Origin: DATFWC01 sp045801465 | GTDB lineage: Bacteria > Pseudomonadota > Alphaproteobacteria > Rhizobiales > Xanthobacteraceae | Direction: 5' to 3' | Length of the DNA stretch: 27,337 nucleotides | NCBI GenBank assembly: GCA_045801465.1 | Contig: JBJMSU010000097.1 | Coordinates: 1 to 27,337 of the forward strand | Shown: piece after piece, positions 1 to 7,790 of the stretch | Position numbering within the stretch: the first letter of the stretch is position 1 | Layout of the letters: each line of letters begins with the position of its first letter | Translations under genes and position numbers: made by a program | Notes under the pieces: generated by a model | What the model saw: the letters and a program-made list of their open reading frames with translations, nothing else | What the model was told of the DNA's origin: nothing | The model's database searches: none

Positions 1-2
1 AC

Positions 3-656
3 CGCGACTGGCGGAACTACGACCTCAAGGTCGAGCTCGCCGACCTGCTTGCCGTCCTCACGGCGGCGTCGATCGAAGAGGCCGCGCTCGTCGGAACCTC
101 GCGTGGCGGTCTCCTCACGATGGCGCTGTCTGCCGCGCGCCCGGCGCTCCTGCGCGGCGCCGTGCTCAACGACATCGGCCCGGTCATCGAAGGGCGCGGC
201 CTCGCACGCATCCGCGGCTATGTCGGCAAGCTCCCGGCGCCCGCCGACTACGGCGAGGCGGTCGACATCCTGAAGAAGCTGATGAGCGCCCAGTTCACGG
301 CGCTGTCCGAGGAGGAGTGGCGGTCGTGGGCCGAAGCGACCTGGAAGGAGGAGAACGGGCGCCTCGTTGCGGACTACGATCCCGCCCTGGCCCGCACCCT
401 CGAGAGCATTGATCTGGAGGCGCCGCTGGCGCCGTTCTGGTTCCTGTTCGAGGGTCTCAAGCGCGTCCCGGTGCTGGCGCTGCGCGGCGCGAACTCCGAT
501 CTGCTCTCGGCCGAAACCTTCGCCGCCATGGGTCGGACGCATCCGAGAATCGAGACGATCCTCGTGCCGAGCCAGGGCCACGCGCCACTGCTCCAGGGCC
601 GCGGCCTCATCCAGCAGATCAAACGCTTCCTGGTGCGCGTCGAGAGCGGGACATGA
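3..656 (+). CDS. Alpha/beta hydrolase, 5'-truncated by the window edge
   Basis: The reading frame is open from the first bases of the window and ends in TGA at 654-656, so the N-terminus (oxyanion strand, HG motif) lies outside. The visible 217 residues contain a nucleophile elbow GTSRGG (GxSxG type, codons around 99-116), an acidic residue after a late beta strand (LRGANSDLL, about 480-505) and the catalytic His in SQGHAPLL (about 570-590). These form a plausible Ser-Asp-His triad in the usual order. Between the elbow and the acid is a helical cap region. It is likely a soluble esterase or C-C/C-O hydrolase, but the substrate cannot be told from this part. The stop is 12 bp from the stop of the convergent minus-strand gene. 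Family is confident, function is open. Confidence 0.85.
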   Translation, partial: RDWRNYDLKVELADLLAVLTAASIEEAALVGTSRGGLLTMALSAARPALLRGAVLNDIGPVIEGRGLARIRGYVGKLPAPADYGEAVDILKKLMSAQFTALSEEEWRSWAEATWKEENGRLVADYDPALARTLESIDLEAPLAPFWFLFEGLKRVPVLALRGANSDLLSAETFAAMGRTHPRIETILVPSQGHAPLLQGRGLIQQIKRFLVRVESGT

Positions 657-668
657 TGGCGGTGGCGC

Positions 669-1379
669 CTACTCGGCGTCGGTCTCCTCGGCGCTTCGCG
701 TCCTGATCTCGGCCGAGGCGGCCCATCCGGCCGGAGCATTCCGGCCGGTCTTGTGCCGGATGTCCTCCGCGGCCTGCGCATAGAGGGCATCGCCGCGGAT
801 GCGAAGCGACGTGCCGGCGAGCGTCGCCTCGCCCGAGGCCAGCTGCGCCAGCTGGCCGAGCGCGAGCCGCGCCCCATCGCGAAACCGCGGCGGCGCCCCG
901 GCGGCCACGTGCGTCTCGTCGACGATGCGTTCGTGAAAGAACTGCTCCCGCGCCAGGCGGACGATCTCGTCCCGCGCCGCCGCGTCAGGGACCGCGCCGC
1001 TGAGCACGAGCGTGCCCGCTTCCCGGCGGGCGGAGAAGCGATAGGGGCCGAGCGCGACGGCCGGGGCCGGCGGCGCCGGCGGAGCGACGCGAGCGGCCTC
1101 GCGACGATCAGGAGCGAGCGGCACCGGGATCGAGCCCGTCACCGCCGGGCGTGCATCGGGCGGAGCCGCCGCAGCGGTGCCGTCGGGCTCGCTCGGCGCG
1201 AGCGAGAGTGCCGGTGGCCCAGCGTCGGGTATTGCCGGCAATCCGGCGACCCTCGCGCTGGCGTCGCTTCGGACCTGCTCGGCCGGCGGCCGCGCGATCT
1301 CGGGCACAACCATTGCGACCGCCGCCGCGAGCAGCCCGCCGGCCGTCGCGATCATCCCCCAGGTGGCAAAACGCTTCAT
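669..1379 (-). CDS. Membrane-anchored BON-domain protein, OmpA-type N-terminal part without an OmpA domain
   Basis: The product is 236 residues from the ATG at 1379; a TTG 11 codons upstream (1412) is possible but less likely, because the ATG starts directly at the positive charge (MKRF) of a signal-anchor or signal peptide with a hydrophobic stretch at about residues 6-25. A Pro/Ala-rich linker follows. The last ~120 residues look like the repeated BON-like modules found before the peptidoglycan-binding domain in rhizobial OmpA-family proteins: a strand-rich unit with LVLSGAVPDAAARDEIV, then GAPPRFRDGARLALGQL and a second unit LAGTSLRIRGDA. Here the protein stops just after the second unit, so no OmpA-like C-terminal domain is present. 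It is probably an inner-membrane-anchored periplasmic protein. No strong Shine-Dalgarno is visible for either start. The family call is from pattern memory. Confidence 0.6.
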   Translation of the reverse strand: MKRFATWGMIATAGGLLAAAVAMVVPEIARPPAEQVRSDASARVAGLPAIPDAGPPALSLAPSEPDGTAAAAPPDARPAVTGSIPVPLAPDRREAARVAPPAPPAPAVALGPYRFSARREAGTLVLSGAVPDAAARDEIVRLAREQFFHERIVDETHVAAGAPPRFRDGARLALGQLAQLASGEATLAGTSLRIRGDALYAQAAEDIRHKTGRNAPAGWAASAEIRTRSAEETDAE

Positions 1380-1517
1380 CGTCGGATCGAGCCGTGGTTC
1401 TTCGCCGCCCAAAGAGGAGCGCGCGTCGCAAAGTAAGACCGGCTTCGCGGCATCTTGAGGGCAAGCTTTCGCCGACGCGCGGCTGCAAGGCGGCAGTCGC
1501 CTTGGATGCGAAAGACG

Positions 1518-1544
1518 GGCGCGCCGCTCGTCCGCGGCGCCCCG
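1518..1544 (-). terminator. GC-rich hairpin after uup (possible terminator)
   Basis: GCGCCGC (1521-1527) pairs with GCGGCGC (1534-1540) around a 6-nt loop, 12 nt beyond the uup stop codon on the minus strand. There is no clear T-run after it (only TCTTTC), so intrinsic termination is uncertain. The rest of 1380-1555 shows no gene. Confidence 0.25.
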
Positions 1545-1555
1545 GACGCCTCAAA

Positions 1556-3400
1556 TCACGGCTCGAGCTCTTCCCGAAGCATCTCGAGGGCGAGCCACCG
1601 GTTCTCTGCCGCCCACAGATCGGACTGAGCCGAAGCCAGGGCGGCGGAGATCTTCTCGAACAGGGCCGGATCACGCTTGTAGAGACCTGCGTCGCCCAAG
1701 GCGGACTGGAGATCCGCGATCAACGACTGAAGGCCCGCGATCCGGGACGGAAGCGTCCCGAGGTCGTGCCGCTCGTTGAAGCTCAGCTTCCGCTTTGACG
1801 CCGCGGGCTTCGCGATGGCGGCGGCCTTGCGACCCGCCGGCCGCGTGTCCTTCGTCACCATGGCGGCGACGCCCGACCCGCGCTGCCGAACCATGTCGGT
1901 GTAGCCCCCGGCGTATTCGACCCAGCGCCCCTCCCCTTCGGCGACGAGGGTCGCGGTCACGACCCGGTCGAGAAAGTCGCGATCATGGCTCACCGCGAGG
2001 ACGGTTCCGGGATAATCCGCGACCAGCTCCTGCAGCAGCTCGAGGGTTTCGAGATCGAGGTCGTTCGTCGGCTCGTCGAGGACGAGGAGGTTCGACGGCT
2101 GCGCCAGCGCCCGCGCGATCGTGAGCCGGTTGCGCTCGCCGCCGGAAAGGGCGCTGACGGGGGTGCGGGCCTGCTCGGGGGCAAACAGAAAGTCCTTCAT
2201 GTAGGCGACGACGTGCTTGCGCTGGCCGCCGACCTCGACCCACTCGCCGCCGCCTCCGGTCAGGGTTTCGGCGACGGTCGCGTCCGGCGTCAGCGATTCG
2301 CGGCGCTGGTCGAGGGCCGCCATGCGGAGATTGGCGCCGAGCCGGACCGAGCCGGCGTCGGGCGCGAGCGACCCGGTGAGGAGGTTCAGGAGCGTCGTCT
2401 TGCCGGCGCCGTTCGGGCCGACGATCCCGAGCCGGTCGCCGCGCAGGACCCGAAGCGAGAGGTCGCGCACGATCGCCTTGCCGTCGAATGACTTCGAGAC
2501 CGCCTTCGCCTCGACGACGAGCTTGCCCGAGAGCTCGGCCTCCGAGAGCGTCATCGCGGCAAGGCCCGCGGCCCGGCGCTGCTCGCGAAATTCCGCCCGC
2601 ATCGCATCGAGCGCCCGCACCCGGCGCTGGTTGCGCTTGCGGCGCGCGGTGACGCCGTAGCGCAGCCAGTCGGCTTCGGCGGCGAGCTTGCGGTCGAGCT
2701 TGTGCCGGTCGCGCTCCTCCTGCTCGAGGATGGCGTCGCGCCAGGGCTCGAAATCGGCAAAGCCGCGATCGACCCGGCGCGTGACCCCGCGGTCGAGCCA
2801 AACCGTTGCCTGCGATAGGTTTTCCAGGAAGCGCCGATCGTGGCTGACGAGCACGACGGCGGAGCGGAGGCCGCTCAGCTCGGCCTCGAGCCATTCGATC
2901 GCCGGCTGGTCGAGGTGGTTGGTCGGCTCGTCAAGGAGCAGGATGTCCGGCTCCGGCGCGAGCACCCGCGCGAGCGCGGCGCGCCGGGCTTCGCCGCCGG
3001 AGAGAGTCGAGGGCGCCTCCTCGCCTGTCAACCCGAGCTCATCGAGGACGTAGCGCGCGCGATGCGGATCGTCGCCCGGTCCGAGCCCCGCCTCGACATA
3101 GGCGAGCGTCGTCGCATGGCCGGAGAGGTCCGGCTCCTGCGGCAGATAGCGGATCGTCGCGCCCGGCTGCACGAAGCGGCTGCCGCGGTCCGGCTCGGCA
3201 AGGCCCGCTGCGATCTTCAGCAGCGTCGACTTGCCCGAGCCGTTGCGCCCGACGAGGCAGGTCCGCTCGCCGGGCCCGATGGCGAGCTCCGCCTCGCTCA
3301 GGAGCGGCGTTCCGCCGAATGTCAGGGCAATGTTCCGGAGGTGAAGAAGGGGCGGGGCGATGGCGAGAGACTCCGGCGCGGCCTTTAATCCGCCGCCCAA
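1556..3400 (-). CDS. uup: ABC-F ATPase Uup
   Basis: This is a soluble ABC-F protein with two ATP-binding domains and no membrane segments. Domain 1 has Walker A GRNGSGKS (residues 51-58), signature LSGGEARR and Walker B LLLDEPTNHLD. An Arg/Lys-rich linker (ARRKRNQRRVRALDAMR) joins it to domain 2, with Walker A GPNGAGKT, signature LSGGERNR and LVLDEPTNDLDLETLE. The last ~75 residues are a charged coiled coil (RKLSFNERHDL onward) typical of the Uup C-terminal domain, which binds branched or structured DNA; this separates Uup from EttA and YbiT. Uup acts on ribosomes and affects precise excision of transposons. The only usual start codon before the first beta strand is the TTG at 3400, which overlaps vapC by 16 bp and has no good Shine-Dalgarno. 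GGAG followed 9 nt later by ATC (3361-3359) sits where related proteins, as I recall them, begin, so the start is uncertain. Confidence 0.92.
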   Translation of the reverse strand: MGGGLKAAPESLAIAPPLLHLRNIALTFGGTPLLSEAELAIGPGERTCLVGRNGSGKSTLLKIAAGLAEPDRGSRFVQPGATIRYLPQEPDLSGHATTLAYVEAGLGPGDDPHRARYVLDELGLTGEEAPSTLSGGEARRAALARVLAPEPDILLLDEPTNHLDQPAIEWLEAELSGLRSAVVLVSHDRRFLENLSQATVWLDRGVTRRVDRGFADFEPWRDAILEQEERDRHKLDRKLAAEADWLRYGVTARRKRNQRRVRALDAMRAEFREQRRAAGLAAMTLSEAELSGKLVVEAKAVSKSFDGKAIVRDLSLRVLRGDRLGIVGPNGAGKTTLLNLLTGSLAPDAGSVRLGANLRMAALDQRRESLTPDATVAETLTGGGGEWVEVGGQRKHVVAYMKDFLFAPEQARTPVSALSGGERNRLTIARALAQPSNLLVLDEPTNDLDLETLELLQELVADYPGTVLAVSHDRDFLDRVVTATLVAEGEGRWVEYAGGYTDMVRQRGSGVAAMVTKDTRPAGRKAAAIAKPAASKRKLSFNERHDLGTLPSRIAGLQSLIADLQSALGDAGLYKRDPALFEKISAALASAQSDLWAAENRWLALEMLREELEP

Positions 3401-3795
3401 TTCTCGACCGACAACCCGGGCACCCGCCGGAACTCGCGCTCGTTGTTGGTGACGAGCGTCAAGCCGGCGGTCAGCGCATGGGCCGCGATCCAGAGGTCGT
3501 TGTTGCCGATCGTCTCGCCTCTGCGTTCGAGCGTTGCGCGGATCGAGCCATAGGCCGCTCCGGCCGCGGGCGGGAGCGGCTGCACCGGGATGAAGGCCAC
3601 CAACCCGTTGAGCGCCGCCAGCGCCCGATCGGGCATGGCTCCCTTCTCCACGCCGAAACAGAGTTCCCCGTAACTGACGACCGAGATCACGGCCTCGTTC
3701 GCCCCAAGCGCCTGAAAGCGGTCAAGGACGGGACCTGGGCGGCGTTGACGAATCCGGATGAAGACGTTGGTGTCGAGCATATAGCGCAACGCCAT
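3385..3795 (-). CDS. vapC: VapC-type PIN-domain toxin (RNase)
   Basis: The 136-residue product begins MALRYMLDTNVFIR at the ATG at 3795, which overlaps the antitoxin stop in TGATG. The PIN-domain acidic residues are all visible: Asp in LDTNVFI near the N-terminus, Glu in SYGELCFGVEKG, Asp in NNDLWIAAHAL, and TNNEREFRRVPGL near the end. VapC toxins are Mg2+-dependent endoribonucleases that cut tRNA or rRNA and stop translation until bound by VapB. A longer reading from 3876 would overlap most of vapB and is rejected. The gene is followed directly by uup, whose start overlaps its end, so uup may be partly co-transcribed with the toxin-antitoxin pair. Confidence 0.92.
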   Translation of the reverse strand: MALRYMLDTNVFIRIRQRRPGPVLDRFQALGANEAVISVVSYGELCFGVEKGAMPDRALAALNGLVAFIPVQPLPPAAGAAYGSIRATLERRGETIGNNDLWIAAHALTAGLTLVTNNEREFRRVPGLSVENWAAD

Positions 3796-4031
3796 CACAG
3801 CCCCTTGCGCACCTGAGGCGGGCTGTCCTCGATGGTCTCCAGGTCCGTAAAGGCGTCGTCCGGCAGCTCGCACCAAGCCTTGATCGCTTCCATCAAGGTC
3901 CGCGGCTTCTCGCGCAGGACGACCTCGTCGCCACGGCGGAAGATCTCGACCTCCTCGCTCGCGAAGCGGAACTCTTTCGGCAAGCGGACCGCCTGGCTGT
4001 TCCCCGACTTGAACACTTTGGCCGTTGTCAC
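3795..4031 (-). CDS. vapB: VapB-type antitoxin (AbrB/SpoVT fold)
   Basis: The 78-residue product starts at GTG (4031) with a strong Shine-Dalgarno GGAGG at 4038-4042, 6 nt away. The N-terminal ~45 residues TTAKVFKSGNSQAVRLPKEF match the swapped-hairpin AbrB-like DNA-binding domain of VapB/MazE antitoxins (KSGNSQAVRLPKE is the hallmark). The C-terminal part, with the acidic stretch ELPDDAFTDLETIED, would wrap around the PIN toxin and block its active site. It is translationally coupled to vapC. The VapB-VapC complex normally represses its own promoter, and a fitting operator lies directly upstream. In this frame the codons run open far upstream against the GGT gene; that extension is an antisense shadow. 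Confidence 0.9.
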   Translation of the reverse strand: MTTAKVFKSGNSQAVRLPKEFRFASEEVEIFRRGDEVVLREKPRTLMEAIKAWCELPDDAFTDLETIEDSPPQVRKGL

Positions 4032-4041
4032 TTTTCGCCTC

Positions 4042-4064
4042 CGTATATACGCGACGTAGATACG
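4042..4064 (-). promoter_or_regulatory. VapBC autoregulatory operator, two 10-bp palindromic half-repeats
   Basis: CGTATATACG (4042-4051) is a perfect palindrome and CGTAGATACG (4055-4064) is the same with one mismatch. They lie 13 bp apart centre to centre, directly upstream of and touching the vapB Shine-Dalgarno. On the minus strand a -35-like TTGACT lies at 4076-4081. The arrangement fits binding of VapB dimers on one face of the helix. The role is inferred from position and symmetry. Confidence 0.55.
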
Positions 4065-4169
4065 CTCGGCGCAGGAGTCAACACGCCATGCGAAGATTGC
4101 AGTTGAATGGCCTTCGCGGGCCGTTAACGTGCTGGCATACATCCGACCACTCCTGCGCTCGCGGTCATC

Positions 4170-6065
4170 ATGGGCTTCGTCAATCCGAGCCGCTTCACCA
4201 CCCGTCCTGAGATCGACGGCACCTTCGGCGTCGTCGCGTCGACGCATTGGATTGCGACCGCGGTCGGGATGGGGATCCTCGAGCGTGGAGGCAACGCCTT
4301 CGACGCCGCGGTCGCGACCGCCTTCACGCTGCAGGTCGTCGAGCCGCATCTCAACGGGCCGGGCGGCGACGTGCCGCTCATCGTCCACGACGTGCGGCGC
4401 GGCAAGACCGAGGTGATCTGCGGCCAGGGGCCGGCGCCGGCGCGCGCGACGATCGCGCATTTCCGCGCCCTCGGCCTCGACCTCGTGCCGGGCACCGGCC
4501 TTCTCGCCGCCTGCATCCCGGGCACCTTCGATTCCTACATGATGCTGCTGCGCGACTACGGCACGATGCGCCTCGCCGACGTGCTGACGCCGGCGATCGC
4601 TTATGCGCGCAACGGCTATCCGCTGGTCGAGCGCGCCGTCGCCACCATCGGCACCGTCGAAGCGCTCTTCCGCGAGCACTGGAAGACCTCCGCCGCGGTC
4701 TATCTGCCGAACGGCAAGCTGCCGACGCCGGGCGAGCTGTTCACCAACACGACGCTCGCCGACACCTACGAGCGCATCCTGCGCGAGGCCGAGAGCGCCG
4801 GCGGCGACCGCGACAAGCAGATCGAGCGCGCCCGCAAGACGTGGTCGCAGGGCTTCGTCGCCGAGGAGATCGACCGCTTCTGCCGCACGCAAGAGGTGAT
4901 GGATACCTCGGGCCGCCGGCATCGCGGCGTGCTCGCCGCCGACGACATGGCGGGCTGGGAAGCGACGGTCGAGGCGCCGATCGGCTATGATTACGGCCGC
5001 TACACGGTCCTGAAATGCGGTGCCTGGAACCAGGGGCTGACGACCCTGCAGCAGCTCGCGCTCCTCAAGGGCTTCGACCTCGACCGCCTCGACCCGGCTG
5101 GACCTGATTTCATCCACCTCCAGGTCGAGGCGGCGAAGCTCGCCTTTGCCGATCGCGATACCTTCTACGGCGACCCGAAATTCGTCGACGTCCCGGTCGA
5201 GACGCTGCTCTCCGACGCCTACAACGCCGAACGGCGCAAGCTCATCGGCAACCGCGCCTCGCTCGAGCTTCGCCCGGGGACGATCCCCGGCTACGGCAAG
5301 GCGATCGACTCCCGCGCCGCCGAGGGACGGCGCGCCGCGGTCGGCGCCACCGGGGCCGGCGAGCCGACCGTCGGGCGCATCTGGACCCATGACGACGAGG
5401 ACGATCCGTCGCTGGCGAGGGACGGCGCCGGAAAGCCTGCCGGTCGCGAGAGCAACGTGCTCGCCGCGCGCTCTGGTGCCGTCCGCGGCGACACGGTGCA
5501 TTTCGACATCATCGACCGCGACGGCAACATGATCTCGGGCACGCCGTCGGGCGGCTGGCTGCAATCCTCGCCGGTGATCCCGGCGCTCGGCTTCTGCCTC
5601 GGCACGCGGGCGCAGCAGTTCTGGCTCGACGAGGACCATCCGGCGGCGCTTCGCCCCGGCAAGCGGCCGCGCACGACCCTGTCGCCGACGATGGCGCTGC
5701 GCGACGGCGAGCCCTACCTCGCCTGGGGCTCGCCCGGCGGCGACCAGCAGGACCAGTGGATCACCCAGTTCTTCCTGCGCCACGTGCATGCCGGGCTCAA
5801 TCTTCAGGAGGCGATCGACGCGCCGGCCTGGCACAGCGAGCACTTCCCGTCGTCGTTCTGGCCACGCACCGCGCGCCCCGGCGTGCTGGTGGTGGAAAGG
5901 CGGTTTCCTCAGGCGACGATCGATGAGCTGCGCCGGCGCGGCCACATCGTCGAGGTCGGTCCCGACTGGTCGGAAGGTCGGCTCACCGCGGCCTCCCGCG
6001 TCGGCCGGCGCCGCCGCGCCGCCGCCAATCCGCGCGGCATGCAGGGTTACGCTGCCGGCCGCTAA
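4170..6065 (+). CDS. Gamma-glutamyltransferase-family Ntn hydrolase, cytoplasmic type
   Basis: The 631-residue protein covers the full GGT fold. N-terminal GVVASTHWIATAVGMGIL, ERGGNAFDAAVATAFTLQVVEPHLNGPGGD (about 39-68) and GLLAACIPGTF are the conserved large-subunit motifs. Autocleavage would occur before Thr442 in GDTVHFDIIDRDGN; in E. coli GGT this is TTHYSVVDKDGN, so the second Thr is Val here, and the Thr that hydrogen-bonds the nucleophile is Ser (GTPS). SGGWLQSSP, RPRTTLSPTMAL and SPGGDQQDQW are the later active-site segments. There is no signal peptide, unlike periplasmic GGTs, so it should act in the cytoplasm. It is the first gene of an operon with a DUF1028 protein and a peptide importer, which suggests hydrolysis of an imported gamma-glutamyl (or acylated) peptide. 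No clear Shine-Dalgarno precedes the ATG. Confidence 0.88.
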   Translation: MGFVNPSRFTTRPEIDGTFGVVASTHWIATAVGMGILERGGNAFDAAVATAFTLQVVEPHLNGPGGDVPLIVHDVRRGKTEVICGQGPAPARATIAHFRALGLDLVPGTGLLAACIPGTFDSYMMLLRDYGTMRLADVLTPAIAYARNGYPLVERAVATIGTVEALFREHWKTSAAVYLPNGKLPTPGELFTNTTLADTYERILREAESAGGDRDKQIERARKTWSQGFVAEEIDRFCRTQEVMDTSGRRHRGVLAADDMAGWEATVEAPIGYDYGRYTVLKCGAWNQGLTTLQQLALLKGFDLDRLDPAGPDFIHLQVEAAKLAFADRDTFYGDPKFVDVPVETLLSDAYNAERRKLIGNRASLELRPGTIPGYGKAIDSRAAEGRRAAVGATGAGEPTVGRIWTHDDEDDPSLARDGAGKPAGRESNVLAARSGAVRGDTVHFDIIDRDGNMISGTPSGGWLQSSPVIPALGFCLGTRAQQFWLDEDHPAALRPGKRPRTTLSPTMALRDGEPYLAWGSPGGDQQDQWITQFFLRHVHAGLNLQEAIDAPAWHSEHFPSSFWPRTARPGVLVVERRFPQATIDELRRRGHIVEVGPDWSEGRLTAASRVGRRRRAAANPRGMQGYAAGR

Positions 6066-6087
6066 GTGTCCCGACAGGGAGCCGCCG

Positions 6088-6804
6088 ATGACGTGGTCCA
6101 TCATCGCCCGCGATGCCGCGACGGGACGGCTGGCGATTGCGGTGGCCTCGAAATTCCTGGCAGTCGGCGCCCACGTGCCGTACATCGCGGCCGGTATCGG
6201 GGCGGTTGCGACCCAGGCCCTGGTCAATCCGTTCTATGGGCCGCGCGGGCTGCAACGGCTGCAGGAGAAGGTCGCGGCCGCAAGCGTCGTGGCCGAGCTC
6301 GTTGCCGCCGATGCTGGCCGCGACCACCGCCAGCTCCATCTGATGGATTGGGCCGGCAACAGCGCCGCCCATACCGGCGCAGCCTGCATCGCCTGTGCCG
6401 GGTCCCGTGCCGCCGACGGCATCTCCGTCGCCGGCAACATGCTTATGGGCCCCGATGTGCTCGACGCCACCGCGGCGGCCTATGCGGCGAATTCCAGTCT
6501 TCCGTTTGCGCGCCGGCTCATCGCCGCAATGCAGGCCGGCGAGGCGGCGGGCGGCGACAAGCGTGGCAAGCAGTCGGCGGCGCTCCTGATCTACGGCGAC
6601 GACGGATGCTCCGAGCTCGATCTTCGCGTCGACGATCATGTCGATCCTCTCGCCGAGCTTGCGCGACTCGAACAGGTGAGTCGCGAACGCTGGGTTCATT
6701 TCCGCAAGTTCCTTCCCAGCCGCCGCGATCCCGTCGGCACCACCGATCGCGCCACCATCGAGGCCGGCATTGCCGCAGCGCTCGCCGCCGAGACGAGGCG
6801 ATGA
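6088..6804 (+). CDS. DUF1028 protein, Ntn-hydrolase-like
   Basis: The 238-residue protein starts MTWSIIARD at 6088, with AGGGAG at 6076-6081 as ribosome binding site, 22 nt after the GGT stop. The conserved DUF1028 blocks are seen in order: AIAVASKFLAVGAHVPYI, GAVATQALVNPFYGPRGL, RQLHLMDWAGNSAAHTG, SVAGNMLMGPDVL, and AGGDKRGKQSAAL near residue 155-170. I recall the family as having an alpha-beta-beta-alpha Ntn-hydrolase fold with no established activity. Thr2, exposed after Met removal, sits at the start of the first strand as in proteasome-type Ntn enzymes and is a candidate nucleophile (inference). It overlaps the next ATPase gene by ATGA. A cytoplasmic peptidase or amidase acting together with the GGT-like enzyme on the imported substrate is plausible. 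Confidence 0.85.
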   Translation: MTWSIIARDAATGRLAIAVASKFLAVGAHVPYIAAGIGAVATQALVNPFYGPRGLQRLQEKVAAASVVAELVAADAGRDHRQLHLMDWAGNSAAHTGAACIACAGSRAADGISVAGNMLMGPDVLDATAAAYAANSSLPFARRLIAAMQAGEAAGGDKRGKQSAALLIYGDDGCSELDLRVDDHVDPLAELARLEQVSRERWVHFRKFLPSRRDPVGTTDRATIEAGIAAALAAETRR

Positions 6805-7790
6805 GCGGCTCTCCGCTGTTGCAGATCGAGGGACTCAAGGTCACGTTCCGCGGCCGGGAGAAGCGCATCACGCACGCCGTCGATGCCGTCGACCTCACTT
6901 TGCGCCATGGCATGACGCTGGGACTCGTGGGCGAGTCAGGCTGCGGCAAGAGCGTCACGTCGCTTGCCGTTATGGGATTGTTGCCGCGGATGCAGACGGA
7001 AATCGCGGGCCGTGTACGATTCGAAGGCATCGATCTGCTGGCGCTTCCCGATCGCCAGATGCGCGACCTGCGCGGCGCCCGCCTCGCCATGGTGTTCCAG
7101 GAGCCGATGACCTCGCTCAATCCGAGCTACACCATCGGCGAGCAGATCATCGAGGCGGTCGTGCGGCACCGCGGGCTGTCGCGCCGCGACGCGCGGGCCC
7201 ACGCAATCGAGATGCTGCGGCGGGTCAAGATTCCTGCCCCCGAACAGCGCATCGACGATTACCCGCACAAGCTCTCCGGCGGCATGCGTCAGCGCGTGAT
7301 GATGGCCATTGCGCTGTCCTGCGAGCCTCAGCTCCTCATCGCCGACGAGCCGACCACCGCCCTCGACGTCACCATCCAGGCACAGATCTTGGATCTCCTG
7401 CGCGAGCTGAAGGCCACCACGCTGTCGGCGATCATTCTGATCACCCATGATCTGGGCGTCGTGGCGGAGACCTGCGATGAGGTTGCCGTGATGTATGCCG
7501 GTGAGATCGTCGAGCGTGCACCGGTCGAAGCGGTGTTCGCGCGGCCGGGTCATCCCTATACGGTCGGGCTGCTCGGCTCGATCCCGCGCCTCGACCGGCG
7601 CACCGAACGGCTGGCGACGGTAGAGGGCCGGGTCCCCGATATGACGGCGCTTCCCGCCGGCTGTCGCTTTGCGCCGCGCTGTCCCTTTGCCGGCGAGATC
7701 TGCGTGAGCGCGCCGCCGCCGCTCGTGCCGATCGGCGAGCATCACTGGACCCGCTGCGTGCGGGCGCCGATTGAGAATTTGGTGTCATGA
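6801..7790 (+). CDS. Peptide ABC importer ATPase 1 (DppD/OppD type)
   Basis: The 329-residue ATPase has Walker A GESGCGKS (44-51), Q-loop in MVFQEPMTSLNP, signature LSGGMRQR, Walker B LLIADEPTTALD and switch ITHDLGVV. The C-terminal oligopeptide-transporter extension with GCRFAPRCPFAGEIC carries the Cys residues that in this family often bind an Fe-S cluster. It couples ATP hydrolysis to import through the two permeases encoded downstream. It starts inside the DUF1028 stop (ATGA) and ends in another ATGA overlap with the second ATPase, so the three genes are tightly coupled. The gene order GGT-DUF1028-ATPase-ATPase-SBP-permease-permease differs from the usual dppABCDF order. Confidence 0.93.
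   Translation: MSGSPLLQIEGLKVTFRGREKRITHAVDAVDLTLRHGMTLGLVGESGCGKSVTSLAVMGLLPRMQTEIAGRVRFEGIDLLALPDRQMRDLRGARLAMVFQEPMTSLNPSYTIGEQIIEAVVRHRGLSRRDARAHAIEMLRRVKIPAPEQRIDDYPHKLSGGMRQRVMMAIALSCEPQLLIADEPTTALDVTIQAQILDLLRELKATTLSAIILITHDLGVVAETCDEVAVMYAGEIVERAPVEAVFARPGHPYTVGLLGSIPRLDRRTERLATVEGRVPDMTALPAGCRFAPRCPFAGEICVSAPPPLVPIGEHHWTRCVRAPIENLVS

Noticed and set aside
753..1798. Long plus-strand frames opposite the BON protein and the uup end
   Set aside because: Arg-rich compositions without motifs; they cross the gap between two clear minus-strand genes.
3385..4031. VapBC as sign of a genomic island
   Set aside because: No integrase, tRNA end or base-composition break is seen around it; such pairs are often scattered in rhizobial chromosomes.
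4032..6227. Minus-strand open frame of ~730 codons running against the GGT gene and into vapB
   Set aside because: The amino acid make-up is Arg/Ala/Asp/Glu-rich noise typical of antisense frames in GC-rich genes; only the last 78 residues (vapB) have family motifs and their own ribosome binding site.
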